This document shows positions 1 through 8,720 of a stretch of 64,000 bases of DNA, in pieces; positions within the stretch are counted from its first letter, which is position 1, and the number at the start of each line of letters is the position of its first letter. Made by a program: the position numbers and the translations under genes. Source of the DNA: Bdellovibrionales bacterium (lineage in GTDB: Bacteria; Bdellovibrionota; Bdellovibrionia; Bdellovibrionales; JAMPXM01); assembly GCA_016713885.1 (NCBI GenBank), contig JADJOF010000001.1:620001-684000 (forward strand), given 5' to 3'. Under the pieces are notes generated by a model, which had not been told where the DNA came from, ran no database searches, and saw only the letters and a program-made list of their open reading frames with translations.

Positions 1-450
1 CTGATTCAAAGAGCCGATGCTCAGCGGCAAAGGGCCATTGGAGACCTGAAAATTTCTCTTGGGAGCCAGAGTTCGGAGTATGTTTTGCTTGAGAATGGGA
101 AGCTCGCTGTTCCGATGAATTGTCCAGACGAGAGGGTCTTGTTAAAAGAATTCGATATTTTTTCGATGGAAGAAGCGACGTTCAATAAAGTGACTGAATT
201 TTCAAATACGTTTTCGCTTGTCGCACTTCAAAAATTGATGCTTCAAATGCAGCCTTTTTTTGCGCCTACGGGTAAATGGTATTTCGCTTCGTTGGGGCTT
301 TCTGATTGTGCGCGTTTTTTTAGAGCGGAAAAAGTCTCGGTTCGATGCCGAGTTATTTCCAAACGTTTTTCGAAAGCTATCATCAGAATTGACGGTGACG
401 TGTTGGGAGAGTTTATTTGTATTTATAGAGACGAAACTACGTCTGAATGA
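1..450 (+). CDS. Hypothetical protein, 5'-truncated by window edge
   Basis: The frame is open from the first base of the window to a TGA stop at 448-450, so this is the C-terminal part (at least 149 residues) of a longer protein. The TTG at position 85 is only an internal codon and need not be a start. The visible part is a mixed alpha/beta soluble sequence with no membrane segment and no motif that I recognise. The next gene starts 73 bp downstream on the same strand, so the two may be co-transcribed. Function unknown. Confidence 0.5.
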   Translation: MIQRADAQRQRAIGDLKISLGSQSSEYVLLENGKLAVPMNCPDERVLLKEFDIFSMEEATFNKVTEFSNTFSLVALQKLMLQMQPFFAPTGKWYFASLGLSDCARFFRAEKVSVRCRVISKRFSKAIIRIDGDVLGEFICIYRDETTSE

Positions 451-523
451 AGAGCTGGGAGAATGGTTGGACATTTTTAATACATAGCCAACGCAGGGCT
501 ATGGTCGGAGCAATGGAGCTGAG

Positions 524-1660
524 ATGAAAACGAGTGTGATTGATGCGCTTCTTGTTGCTGTGATTGCGGTTAGTGCTAGTTTTGTTGGGTACCGTCTCTT
601 CCGTGGCGGCGCTGGAGCAGGTGTACCGCAGGTGCAGTCAATCGATAAGGTAACAAGCCTTGAGAAGACTCAAAGAGACGTTGGTGTTCAGGAACCAGCT
701 CCAATAGCGCCTATGCCGCGGCAAAAGAATTCATTGGCACGGCGAGAAATGAGCGGTCTCCTGATGTCTATGCGGACTTTTAGTCCGCAAGAGTGGCAGG
801 AGCAAAAGAACCGACCATCGTTGTCAACCTTTGGCGTCAGTCAGACCGATGCCTGCAAAGAAACACCGTGGAAACGGCTTGTTGGAAGATCAATTTTGAA
901 GGAAGAGGTATCTTCAAAATTTAGGAATGGAGATATCCAGTTTCTTTTTGAATTGTCTGAGAAGTATTGTATTCGAAAAAATTCCGCCATTTCTATCTTT
1001 TCATTTGGACATCGTCTGGATGGACCTGTCTTTTCCTATGAAGGAATTGTAACTGTTGAGGAAATTTTCCAGATACCAGTGGATATGATTTTGACAGCAC
1101 TGAAGCCAATCATGAATTTGCCAGAGGAAGAGTTGAGTAAGTCGATGAGAATTATTGCGCAGGCGCACAGTAGTTCGATTACCCTACTGAAGATTTCAGC
1201 CATCCATGCTGGTACGCCTGAAAATAGGGAAGACTTGCCTGTGCCACGTTTTACCGCTGGTGTAACGACATTGCGCACGCAGGGCGCAGGCAAGTGGTTT
1301 TTGAGGCATAGAGACGCCGTCATTGTCGATGTTCGAAGTCGAGAAGAGGCCGCGCAGACCCCCGTCAGGTACAATGGCCTCGTTCTGTCGGCACCCTATG
1401 TCGTTTCTGGTGACAGTTTGAGTTGGAGGTTCAATTGGGATCGGACTGTTCGGCAGGTGAGCGCAGACGACTTTGATGTTTCAAGGGTTTCAAAACTGAT
1501 TGAGGGCAATCGACCAATTGTGTTCGTTGGAGCGGCTCCTTTCGACGGGCGTCCTGTTTGGGCGCTTTATGAGTTTATGAAACTCGAAGTTCTCAATATT
1601 GATGTTGTCTGGTTTTATGACGGCGCATCATCGCTTAACGATGTCATTGGTAAACATTGA
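524..1660 (+). CDS. Membrane-anchored protein with C-terminal rhodanese-like domain
   Basis: A 378-residue protein. Residues about 5-27 form one hydrophobic segment (uncleaved anchor or signal), followed by a Pro/Gln-rich linker. The last 120 residues look like a rhodanese domain: a strand-loop AVIVDVRSREEA near residue 265, and a second strand IVFVGAAPFDGRPVWAL near residue 328 where the active-site loop should be. In active sulfurtransferases that loop begins with Cys; here no Cys is present, so sulfur transfer is unlikely and a binding role is more plausible (inference). The ATG follows a GGAGCTGAG ribosome site. The middle 200 residues match nothing that I recognise. Confidence 0.6.
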   Translation: MKTSVIDALLVAVIAVSASFVGYRLFRGGAGAGVPQVQSIDKVTSLEKTQRDVGVQEPAPIAPMPRQKNSLARREMSGLLMSMRTFSPQEWQEQKNRPSLSTFGVSQTDACKETPWKRLVGRSILKEEVSSKFRNGDIQFLFELSEKYCIRKNSAISIFSFGHRLDGPVFSYEGIVTVEEIFQIPVDMILTALKPIMNLPEEELSKSMRIIAQAHSSSITLLKISAIHAGTPENREDLPVPRFTAGVTTLRTQGAGKWFLRHRDAVIVDVRSREEAAQTPVRYNGLVLSAPYVVSGDSLSWRFNWDRTVRQVSADDFDVSRVSKLIEGNRPIVFVGAAPFDGRPVWALYEFMKLEVLNIDVVWFYDGASSLNDVIGKH

Positions 1661-1734
1661 TTAACTGTCACTGAATCTAGTTAAGCCCGATCTTTTTGAG
1701 TTCGATGGGTACTGCCTCTTCGTCTTGAATTTTT

Positions 1735-2052
1735 TTACTTTTTCTTTGCGGAGGACGATCCCTGCGCTTCGGTAGACTTTGAGTTAGATCTTGCAAGCAA
1801 TGTCTTCATATATTGCACTTCATTTTCTTGTGCGACGATTACCGAGATGGCGAAGTTCTTCATTTCTGAGGATTGAGAATGAACAATCAATGCGTGCGCC
1901 ATGTTAATCGCACCTTGGTGATGAGCAATCATCATTTTTAGAAACATCGAATTCGGATCATTCTTTTTTAGATCGACTACCGAAATGTCTACGTCCATGA
2001 TATCCATTGCGTGGTCCAGGAGTTCCGAAAGTGGCTTTGCTGAACTTGCCAC
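1735..2052 (-). CDS. DUF305 family protein
   Basis: A short helical protein with the DUF305 signature: FLKMMIAHHQGAINMA (about residue 36), with the paired histidines, then a second helix ending in AQENEVQYMKTLL. DUF305 proteins are ferritin-like four-helix proteins, usually exported and often linked to copper or metal handling; the histidines and methionines fit that. The start is unclear: the first in-frame initiator is GTG at 2050-2052, and no signal peptide is visible. The IS256 element (2065-3537) is inserted just upstream of this start, so the gene may have lost its promoter and possibly its original N-terminus. Joining across the target duplication, the frame stays open for only about 17 more codons before a stop. 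The C-terminus is Lys/Ser-rich. Confidence 0.65.
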   Translation of the reverse strand: MASSAKPLSELLDHAMDIMDVDISVVDLKKNDPNSMFLKMMIAHHQGAINMAHALIVHSQSSEMKNFAISVIVAQENEVQYMKTLLARSNSKSTEAQGSSSAKKK

Positions 2053-2056
2053 GAAA

Positions 2057-2064
2057 TGTCTGTC
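2057..2064. repeat. 8-bp target-site duplication of IS256 copy A (left)
   Basis: TGTCTGTC at 2057-2064 is repeated exactly at 3538-3545, immediately outside the two inverted ends of the IS256-family element. IS256-family elements make 8-9 bp duplications, so this fixes the element limits at 2065-3537. Confidence 0.9.
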
Positions 2065-3537
2065 GGGGATGTCCGCAGCTTAGTTGAAATTTGAAGGTTG
2101 AGTGGCTCAACCAGAATGTGATTTCCTTGGCTTATCTACGGTCAAAGAAGTCGCAACAAAAGAGGAGCCACCCGACATGGGAAACGTACCTATTCCGTTC
2201 CGAACGCGCAAGCAGCGCAAGCCTTTAAAGCACGCAAAGCGCAAAGATGTTCTCGAGAATAAATTCGAAGACGAGATCGAAGTCCCGATCGACACGCAGC
2301 ATCTCTTAATTTCGATGCTGCTTCCGCCAGCAGTGAAAGCCTTCATGGAAGAGTGTGAACGAGAGGTCGATCGACTTTGCGGTGCTCGCTACGAACACGG
2401 AAAAACCAATTCGCGCTGGGGCACGCAAAAAGGATCGATCGTCTTGGGAAACCAAAACGTCGCGATCGAAAAGCCGCGCGTGAGAGGAAAAAGTGGTAAC
2501 GAAATAAAAATTCAAACGTACGAAGACTTTCAAGATCCGCGGCTTTTTGATCAAGCGGTTTTCACCGAAGGGATCAAGCGAGTCTCGCAGCGCGATTACC
2601 AAAAAGGTGTTTCGAAAATCGCAAGTTCATTTGGTTTTAAGAAATCGAAAATTTCAAAGCGCTGGATCAATGCAACGGCGAAGAAAATTGAACAACTTCA
2701 AAATCGCGATTTGAAGCCGATGGACATTCGCGCGGTGTTGATCGACGGAAAGCGTTTTCGAAAACACGGCGTGATTATAGCTATGGGAATAGCGAACGAT
2801 GGTAGAAAATTTGTGCTCGGGATTTACCAGGCCGATACCGAAAACTCGTCATCTTGTATCGAACTTTTAACGGCGCTCGAAAAGCGTGGCCTTCCATCAT
2901 CGGGACTACTCTTCATCGTCGACGGCGGATCGGGTTTAAACAAAGCGCTCAACGACAAGTACCAATGCCACGATCGCAAGCGTCGACGTGCGATTCGAAT
3001 CCGTTGCCACGTTCACAAATGGCGCAACATCGAGAAAGCTTTAGGCGATGATTCCCACAAAGCGTCAGCGCTCTTCTGGGCGCTTCGCGAAGCAAAAGAC
3101 ATGGGCGAGGCCAAGGTTCTGTCGGACCGCTTAGAGAGCGTTTTACGATCGCTCAATCGATCCGCTCTGGACAGTTATCTGGAAGCAAAAGACGATATTC
3201 TAGCCGTTCACGAATTTAAAATGTCGAAAGACTTGAAAAGATTTTTTTCGACGACGAATGCAATCGAGTCGTTGAACTCGCTGATCGAAGAAGACATGCG
3301 GCGAGTGAAACGCTGGCGCGACTCGGAACATTTTCAACGATGGCTCGCCACATATTGCCTCGCCTCGGAAAAGAAAATGCGAAGAGTTCGCGGTCACAAA
3401 GCACTTCCAGGATTGTGGACTTTACTTCGATCCGCTACGGAAATCAGAGAAGAAGTTGACTCGATAGAAGCAGTCGCGTAACAGATGAAATTCACGCCAC
3501 TCGATCGACGAATTTCAACTGATCGACGGACAAGCCC
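2065..3537 (+). mobile_element. IS256-family insertion sequence, copy A (intact)
   Basis: A 1473-bp element bounded by imperfect inverted ends: the left end reads GGGGATGTCCGCAG then TTAGTTGAAATT, and the right end, reverse-complemented, reads GGGCTTGTCCG then CAGTTGAAATT. A perfect 8-bp target duplication lies outside both ends. It carries one intact transposase gene, so it is potentially active. A related, frameshifted copy in the opposite orientation lies at 14702-16178 with very similar ends. Confidence 0.9.
2177..3481 (+). CDS. IS256-family (mutator-type) transposase
   Basis: The DDE transposase of copy A. Catalytic motifs are in order: first Asp in AVLIDGKRF, second Asp in LLFIVDGGSGL, and the Glu in STTNAIESLNS, with the C-terminal RRVKRW...FQRWLA helix typical of the mutator family. 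The frame is open from GTG 2102, but ATG 2177 is preceded by a GAGGAG ribosome site, and the same arrangement exists in copy B, so I prefer 2177 (434 residues). No frameshift or internal stop. Confidence 0.92.
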   Translation: MGNVPIPFRTRKQRKPLKHAKRKDVLENKFEDEIEVPIDTQHLLISMLLPPAVKAFMEECEREVDRLCGARYEHGKTNSRWGTQKGSIVLGNQNVAIEKPRVRGKSGNEIKIQTYEDFQDPRLFDQAVFTEGIKRVSQRDYQKGVSKIASSFGFKKSKISKRWINATAKKIEQLQNRDLKPMDIRAVLIDGKRFRKHGVIIAMGIANDGRKFVLGIYQADTENSSSCIELLTALEKRGLPSSGLLFIVDGGSGLNKALNDKYQCHDRKRRRAIRIRCHVHKWRNIEKALGDDSHKASALFWALREAKDMGEAKVLSDRLESVLRSLNRSALDSYLEAKDDILAVHEFKMSKDLKRFFSTTNAIESLNSLIEEDMRRVKRWRDSEHFQRWLATYCLASEKKMRRVRGHKALPGLWTLLRSATEIREEVDSIEAVA

Positions 3538-3545
3538 TGTCTGTC
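3538..3545. repeat. 8-bp target-site duplication of IS256 copy A (right)
   Basis: TGTCTGTC, the exact partner of 2057-2064. Confidence 0.9.
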
Positions 3546-3781
3546 CACATTGGCATTCAGTTTACATGCGTGAACTGGGCGGTAGGTTCAAATAACCAGC
3601 AACAGTAAAGTCGAAACACCGGCAATCCTATTTAGACGTCTTATGCTCATTCAATCGGCCCTTTAAAACAATTTTTTTGGTGTCTGATTCGATGGCAACG
3701 AAATCCATTTTCATAAGGCTTTCTAACCTCCTCGGATCGCGGTGAAAACTTGCATAGTCGATGCATGTGAAGCCACCCTTG

Positions 3782-3789
3782 CATTGGGT
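3782..3789. repeat. 8-bp target-site duplication of IS66 element (left)
   Basis: CATTGGGT at 3782-3789 is repeated exactly at 6259-6266, directly outside the 22-bp inverted repeats. Eight bp is the usual IS66 duplication length. Confidence 0.93.
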
Positions 3790-3811
3790 GTAACCCCTGC
3801 GTAATCCACGC
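3790..3811. repeat. IS66 left terminal inverted repeat
   Basis: 22 bp, identical in reverse complement to 6237-6258. The last base overlaps the tnpC stop codon (3811-3813). Confidence 0.93.
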
Positions 3812-5392
3812 TATTGGCGAATGCGCCGGGCATACGATAGTGGCGTCTCAATTTCGTCGCCCTCAGTGAGCCAGGTTAGAACGCGTAAGAGGTAGGTCCT
3901 TGGGTCGATATCGTTTTTCTTGCAGCTTTCAATAATCGTAAAAAGAGTCGCCGCGGTCTCGGCCCCGCTATGAGACCCAGCGCCGTAATAGTTCTTTCGG
4001 CCCATCACAGCATGACGGATCGTTCGTTCGGCTTCGTTGTTTGATAGCGGAATTCGAGTATCATTCAAAAACAGTTCAAACCCTGGCCATCTTTTGCTGA
4101 TATATTGAATCGCCTTTCGCTTCTGCGAGCCATCTCGGGAATTTGGGTATTCCTCTAGGAGAATTCGCTTCAAATCTTGAATAACTTGCGCTTTCCTTCC
4201 CGCGAAGGGCTTTAAGCTCGCTAAAGTCCTTAGCCCTTCGCTCAATCTCAAAGAGTTTATCGATCTGATCTAAAATCGGAGTCACTGATGGGTCGTGCGA
4301 CTCAATCTTGAAGAACTCACGTCGCGCATGCGCCCAACAATAGGCATGTGGGATCTTCGCCTCAGCTAGAACTCCATTGTACGTCTCGAGACCGTCCGTC
4401 ACGACGGGACCGCTGTAGCCGCGCAACTTCTCGGTCAATATTTTTGCCGACCGCGTCGGCTTAAAAAATAGTAGCTTCCACAGCGGTTCGAAATGACCCA
4501 CATAAATCCGTCGCGTTCATTCTTGTTCTGAATGCCCCATGGGGTTTCGTCGATATGAAGAGCTGTATCGCTCTGCAAGACCTCAGACAGAATAGCTTCC
4601 TGAAGTGGCTCAAGACTCCCCGCTGCCACAGCGCACAGACGAGACAGTGTTGAGTTCTGCATCCCCTTAAGACCCAAAGACTCCATCTGGCGAACCTGTC
4701 TCTCCAAAGGGATGTGACTGATGTACTTGTCAGAAACCACCGCTGCCACAAAGTCTGTTGTGTAGTTCATTCCCGGCAATAGTCCGGGCACTTGTGCGGT
4801 CAAAATCACATCTTTGTCGTCGACCTGAATCGTAAAGGGCTCTTTCAACTTGTACTTTTCTTTTGAAGATCTTCTTAATGTAACGGCGTTCAATGATTTC
4901 GATCTTCGTGACAGTTTCAAAGGCGTTCGGGATTTCCTCCCATAATTCAGACCACTTCTCTAGATCGTGTTTCCCTGATACCGCGCAAGCGGCCCTCTTC
5001 TTCGAACTCCGCATCACTCACGAAAACATCGATTTCCTGAGAGTCCAAATTGGCCCACCGAGTTTCAATCGTTTGACCTGCCTTATCCCGTATTTCATTG
5101 GTAGGAAACATGGCCTGGCTAAAAATCAAATTCTCGACTTGGCTACGAGTTCTCGGGCGATCGCTTGCCTCGGGTCGTCTCTCGTTACTTCGTCCGTAGA
5201 TTGAACGACGAATCAGCTTCAGCTTCTCTTCAACGTTAAAGCTCTGTTGCTCTCGTTGAGCCTGCTCTGATCTCAAGCGCTCAAGTTCGGACTTTTGGTT
5301 TGCATATGCTCGGCCATGTCGGCCATCAGCAGTGCAACGACTTCTGGAGTCTCGGTCCGAACGATCTGCTGCATTCGCTTCTTGAAATCCAT
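3811..5392 (-). pseudogene. tnpC: IS66 transposase TnpC, frameshifted
   Basis: The TnpC homology runs through five segments in changing frames. The N-terminus starts at ATG 5392 (MDFKKRMQQIV), moves to the segment with LIRRSIYGRSNERR, then to a linker with IIERRYIKK, then to the core with DKYISHIPLERQ and the catalytic-region Asp in TALHIDETPWG, then YCWAHARREFF, and finally the C-terminal IPLSNNEAERTIRHAVMGRKN ending at 3811. All conserved IS66 blocks are present, so the protein was complete before at least four single-base shifts (about 5290, 5000, 4860, 4480, 4230). Confidence 0.85.
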
Positions 5393-5395
5393 CTT

Positions 5396-5782
5396 TCACA
5401 AGGATGGACCGGCGCCTATAGGCAATGCAAACGACTCCCGCTGCGTCGAAAGCGACCGATCAAGAATAGGTCTTCGAACAATGCTGCCATGGAAAATCGG
5501 TTTGAACTCTTCCTGCGTAATCTCATTTCGGCCCATAAATTCGCTATGAGACATGAAAGATCCACGCTCGATTCTCTTCGCCATCAATACAAGTCCGGTT
5601 CCATCATAGCAGAGCGACTTGATTCGCTTCCGGTTCTTGCCAAAGAACAAGTACACATGGCCCTGATCCATAATCGCCTGCATTTGATGGACACACAGAC
5701 TGTGGAGACGCTCAAAACCACAACGCATATCGATCGGCTCGCGATACACGAATATCCGGAGCCCTTTCCGCTCTAAAAACAT
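5396..5782 (-). CDS. tnpB: IS66 accessory protein TnpB (Orf2)
   Basis: 128 residues of the IS66 Orf2 family: IFVYREPIDMRCGFERL near the N-terminus and the diagnostic YLFFGKNRKRIKSLCYDGTGLVLMAKRIERGSF in the middle. The ATG at 5782 shares its A with the tnpA stop (TGATG), so translation is coupled. Complete. Confidence 0.9.
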   Translation of the reverse strand: MFLERKGLRIFVYREPIDMRCGFERLHSLCVHQMQAIMDQGHVYLFFGKNRKRIKSLCYDGTGLVLMAKRIERGSFMSHSEFMGRNEITQEEFKPIFHGSIVRRPILDRSLSTQRESFALPIGAGPSL

Positions 5783-6198
5783 CAAATGCCTCGCTTTAGC
5801 CCTTTAAGGACCAGCAGCGCATCGCGAGCCGACGCAAAGCGGAAGTGACTCCCATCAGGTGTCGTAACAGTAACAGTTGCGAAAACCTTACGCCGGTCAG
5901 CGTTTTGATGTTTCGTAACAGTTGCTGTTGCTGCATCTGCGGTCGGCAGCAATGAGGGTCCCACTGCAAGTTGATGAAAGCCCGCGGACTGTTTGCGAGC
6001 CATGGACCAGTAGGCGAGCGTGTGGTACGAAATCCCGGTTCGTTGACTCAGGGCCTTTCGCGAAACGCCAAGCCCTTGCAAGCGCATCGCGCGCTCGCGG
6101 ATTGCCTTGGGCCACTGCTTGTGTGTGCCATCGACCTCGGCCTTGTACTGAGAACGGATCTGAAGAATCTCATCGAACAACTTTTCGGTTTCATTCAT
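5782..6198 (-). CDS. tnpA: IS66 accessory protein TnpA (Orf1)
   Basis: About 138 residues. The N-terminal half is a helix-turn-helix (AMRLQGLGVSRKALSQRTGISYHTLAYW), and the C-terminus VTTPDGSHFRFASARDALLVLKGL is the tail motif of IS66 TnpA. The frame opens at 6219, but ATG 6198 is the likelier start. It overlaps tnpB by one base. Confidence 0.85.
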   Translation of the reverse strand: MNETEKLFDEILQIRSQYKAEVDGTHKQWPKAIRERAMRLQGLGVSRKALSQRTGISYHTLAYWSMARKQSAGFHQLAVGPSLLPTADAATATVTKHQNADRRKVFATVTVTTPDGSHFRFASARDALLVLKGLKRGI

Positions 6199-6236
6199 AA
6201 ACCGCGTCTTTAATCGCAATTACGACTCGGCGGAAC

Positions 6237-6258
6237 GCGTGGATTACGCAGGGGTTAC
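6237..6258. repeat. IS66 right terminal inverted repeat
   Basis: 22 bp, perfect inverse partner of 3790-3811. Confidence 0.93.
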
Positions 6259-6266
6259 CATTGGGT
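6259..6266. repeat. 8-bp target-site duplication of IS66 element (right)
   Basis: CATTGGGT, the exact partner of 3782-3789. Confidence 0.93.
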
Positions 6267-6573
6267 TATGCCAACGAGGTTCTGTTTCGCCCAGTCAATT
6301 TTACCGTTTTCAGGCAGCGATCCCGGATTCAGAGCGTAGAAGTCGAGACGCCCTTTCTGCGTATACTGGAACACTTGAAACGTATAGAAGTCTAAATAGT
6401 CGAAGCTTCGAATGGCGATGGATCCGCTTGCGACACTGTCGACTCCAGAAAGAGAAATCACGACTGTTGTGTTCGTGTGCCTGAGATCTTTGAGTAAAGT
6501 GCTTTCAAACTTGCTCAATATCTCAGAGGGAATCTCATCTATATAAACGAGACCCTGCGGCGAGGCGCCTATT

Positions 6574-6984
6574 TTAATTTAAAAAGTCCACCAGCTGGTC
6601 GACCTCAACAACTCTGATGAGTTTACCTGAACCCCGGGCCACTTCAATCCCACTACATGGCGGAAGAGGGCCAGAAGCCCCCGAGCTCAATTCAGCGATC
6701 TTGACCTCTTTAAAGTCCTCGGCCGGGAAGTGACCATCACGCCGAAGCTTCTTGGCTCGACCAATGATCGACGCCATGCCCGTTTGGCTCACGCCGATTG
6801 CGCGGTAGAAGTCCTTCGATGGGCCCTTCCATTGCTCCCATGCTAGCAGAATTTCCATCAGCAGACTCTCATCGCTGATCCTAACCCGGCCGCCATCGCC
6901 AATGTACTGATCTTCTTCTTTAAGACTTCCAAATCCACAAACACCTCCTGTGTTGTTGAATCTAGTTTTAGCAGATTGCCTCAA
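6574..6984 (-). CDS. Orphan TnpA-like DNA-binding protein (IS66-related)
   Basis: 136 residues with a TTG start. A helix-turn-helix-like core (KDFYRAIGVSQTGMASIIGRAKKLRR) is followed by a tail GIEVARGSGKLIRVVEVDQLVDFLN that resembles the end of IS66 TnpA proteins. No tnpB or tnpC follows; the next frame is the gene split by the IS66 element. This is probably a remnant of, or a domesticated relative of, another IS66 element. Downstream stop and next frame are adjacent. Confidence 0.5.
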   Translation of the reverse strand: MRQSAKTRFNNTGGVCGFGSLKEEDQYIGDGGRVRISDESLLMEILLAWEQWKGPSKDFYRAIGVSQTGMASIIGRAKKLRRDGHFPAEDFKEVKIAELSSGASGPLPPCSGIEVARGSGKLIRVVEVDQLVDFLN

Positions 6985-7152
6985 ATTGAAAATGTGGGGC
7001 AGAACGACGATGTACCACTCACAATCTGATCCAACATCGAAATAAATTCTTGTGACGACTTCGGATCGTTTGATAGGACTTTCAACATAGCGGCATTTCC
7101 TTTTTCTGGGTCGTGTTGACCCGGTTTGGTTTCGTCACCAAAAGGTTATGCC

Positions 7153-7167
7153 GCTGCGGACATCGCC
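7153..7167 (+). repeat. Solo IS256-type terminal sequence
   Basis: The 15 bases GCTGCGGACATCGCC are identical to the right end of IS256 copy B (16164-16178). No transposase body adjoins it. It lies 50 bp upstream of the AT-rich cassette, like the scar of an element that has been deleted. The rest of 6985-7215 holds nothing else that I recognise. Confidence 0.55.
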
Positions 7168-7215
7168 CCTAACACTCAATCCACAACTTTCGAAAATTTC
7201 TCGATGAAAGGCAAT

Positions 7216-8709
7216 ATGTCCAAACTATCCCCAGTTCCATTTGTCTTGCTTATACTATTTTTCTATTCATATTTTTTCACCAACCTATTTGTTTTCATTG
7301 GTTTACCCTCGCCTCAAGACTTTGCGACGGTAATGAATCTGAACCACTATTTTCATTTTTTGCCAGAAGGAGCTTTAAAATTCAGGGGTCAAAAGGGATT
7401 GGGCTTATTGAGTGGTACGTATGTATTCATTTCGATCGCCGCAGGTTTCATTCTCACATATTTTCTACCTTCCCGCTTTCGAAAAAAATCGCAAATATTT
7501 TGGTCTTTAGTAGTGCTTTCTATTGTTTACAGCATAGAAACCACGGCATTTTACCTCGGCGTCCACTTCTTTGTTTTCATAACGCTTCATCGTATGGAAG
7601 CCTTCTATAGCCGATACTTTTCTAAATATATTTCGAAAATAAAATTTTTTATAGCTCAGCTGCCATTGGTGCTTATTGCAGTCGTGGTAGTTTTCAATCA
7701 GATCGCGGGACAAGCGCGCACAACGCCGATTGGAATAGCGCTTTTCTGCTGGCAGTGGCAAAGACTAATGGTTTATTATATGGACGATCGCGATGGAGCC
7801 GTACCTTTAAACATTAGTTTTTCAGATTATCTTTCGGTGTTTCTAAGCCCAGCCACGGTTCTTTCTTGGGAGACCGTGCCTTATCTAGCTCAGGGTTATT
7901 CCTACTTAAGTGAACGATACAATATTCAAAGGCGTAACTTCGTCGTTTGGAGCGGGGTTAAAATGTTGAGCATTGCCCTGGCTTACTATTTGATTATGCC
8001 TATTATTGTTTGGCACTTGCGTAGTTGGCTTATTGGCCAAGGTTACGAAGTTACTTGGAGCGTACATGGTCTAGTTGAAAAATATGTTAAGGGAGAATCC
8101 GTCAGCTCTTTAAGTGTGTATCTGTCTTGTATATTTGGACAGATAGTTTGGTTTGTATTTACGGCACCCATTGTTCACATGAAGGTGGGACTGTGGAGAA
8201 TTTTCGGGTATGAGGTGGATCCCCACTTAAACAAACCTTGGTTAGCTACTAACTTAGTTTCATTTTGGGGACGTTATACATTTCATTTTAAAACTAACTT
8301 ACTGAGGGTTTTTTACTTTCCGGTGTTCTTAGCCTTCCCTAAAAAATCGGCTCATTTTCGTATTGCCACGGCAACAATTGCTTCGGCAGGTATTGGCAAT
8401 ATGTTGTGGGGGCATTTTCCACGAACACTTCTAATGTTTGGTATGACTTTCGAGGCTCTAAAATACAACGCAAGTTGGATTTACTACTTTCTTTTAGCCG
8501 GCGGAATATTGACCGTTGAGTTTTATCTTTTGTGGCGAAGAAAAAAAAGAAGACCATGGCAGTGGGGCTGGAGAATCGGCCTGGACGTTTTAGCTTTCGC
8601 CGTGACATTCTCTTACTACTCCTTGATTCATGTTTACGCGCGGCCAGTTCATGGCGGAAATATTTGGATTTACACAGAACTTTTTTTAAAAGGATTGGGA
8701 CTTAAATAA
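7216..8709 (+). CDS. MBOAT-type membrane O-acyltransferase (DltB-like)
   Basis: About 497 residues with many hydrophobic helices. MBOAT hallmarks: the region LNKPWLATNLVSFWGRYTFHFKTN (near residue 360), equivalent to the Pro/Trp-rich cytoplasmic loop of DltB/AlgI proteins, and the putative catalytic histidine in GNMLWGHFPR (near residue 400). Such proteins move an acyl group from a cytoplasmic donor to an extracytoplasmic hydroxyl. The frame is open from GTG 7126, but that part crosses an IS scar; ATG 7216 has an AAAGG site upstream and starts just before the first helix. It is followed after 11 bp by an acyl-activating enzyme, as in dlt operons. Codon use is AT-rich, unlike the core genome. 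Confidence 0.75.
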   Translation: MSKLSPVPFVLLILFFYSYFFTNLFVFIGLPSPQDFATVMNLNHYFHFLPEGALKFRGQKGLGLLSGTYVFISIAAGFILTYFLPSRFRKKSQIFWSLVVLSIVYSIETTAFYLGVHFFVFITLHRMEAFYSRYFSKYISKIKFFIAQLPLVLIAVVVVFNQIAGQARTTPIGIALFCWQWQRLMVYYMDDRDGAVPLNISFSDYLSVFLSPATVLSWETVPYLAQGYSYLSERYNIQRRNFVVWSGVKMLSIALAYYLIMPIIVWHLRSWLIGQGYEVTWSVHGLVEKYVKGESVSSLSVYLSCIFGQIVWFVFTAPIVHMKVGLWRIFGYEVDPHLNKPWLATNLVSFWGRYTFHFKTNLLRVFYFPVFLAFPKKSAHFRIATATIASAGIGNMLWGHFPRTLLMFGMTFEALKYNASWIYYFLLAGGILTVEFYLLWRRKKRRPWQWGWRIGLDVLAFAVTFSYYSLIHVYARPVHGGNIWIYTELFLKGLGLK

Positions 8710-8720
8710 AGACAAGATTG

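Larger units (their letters stand above)
3790..6258 (-). mobile_element. IS66-family insertion sequence
   Basis: A 2469-bp element. Its ends are perfect 22-bp inverted repeats (3790-3811 and 6237-6258) beginning GTAACCCCTGCG, with a perfect 8-bp target duplication. It encodes tnpA, tnpB and tnpC in the standard order on the minus strand. tnpA and tnpB are intact and translationally coupled; tnpC is broken by several frameshifts, so this copy should be unable to transpose on its own, despite pristine ends that suggest a recent insertion (or that the tnpC indels are sequence errors). Confidence 0.93.
3628..6518 (-). pseudogene. Small hypothetical gene split by the IS66 element
   Basis: Removing the IS66 element (3790-6258) and one copy of its 8-bp duplication joins 6518-6259 to 3781-3628 in one reading frame: exactly 414 nt, 137 codons plus TAG. 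The N-terminal half (about 86 residues, ending NLVGITQ) and the C-terminal half (starting CKGGFTCIDYASFHR, ending EHKTSK) make one small soluble protein. The stretch VVISLSGVDSVASGSI faintly recalls a STAS-domain strand-loop, but I would not name it. The only ordinary initiator in the frame is TTG 6518; the frame is open up to the stop of the gene at 6574. Function unknown; disrupted. Confidence 0.7.

Noticed and set aside
8718..8720. TTG start for the ligase gene
   Set aside because: ATG 8721 directly follows, in frame, so the TTG is not needed.
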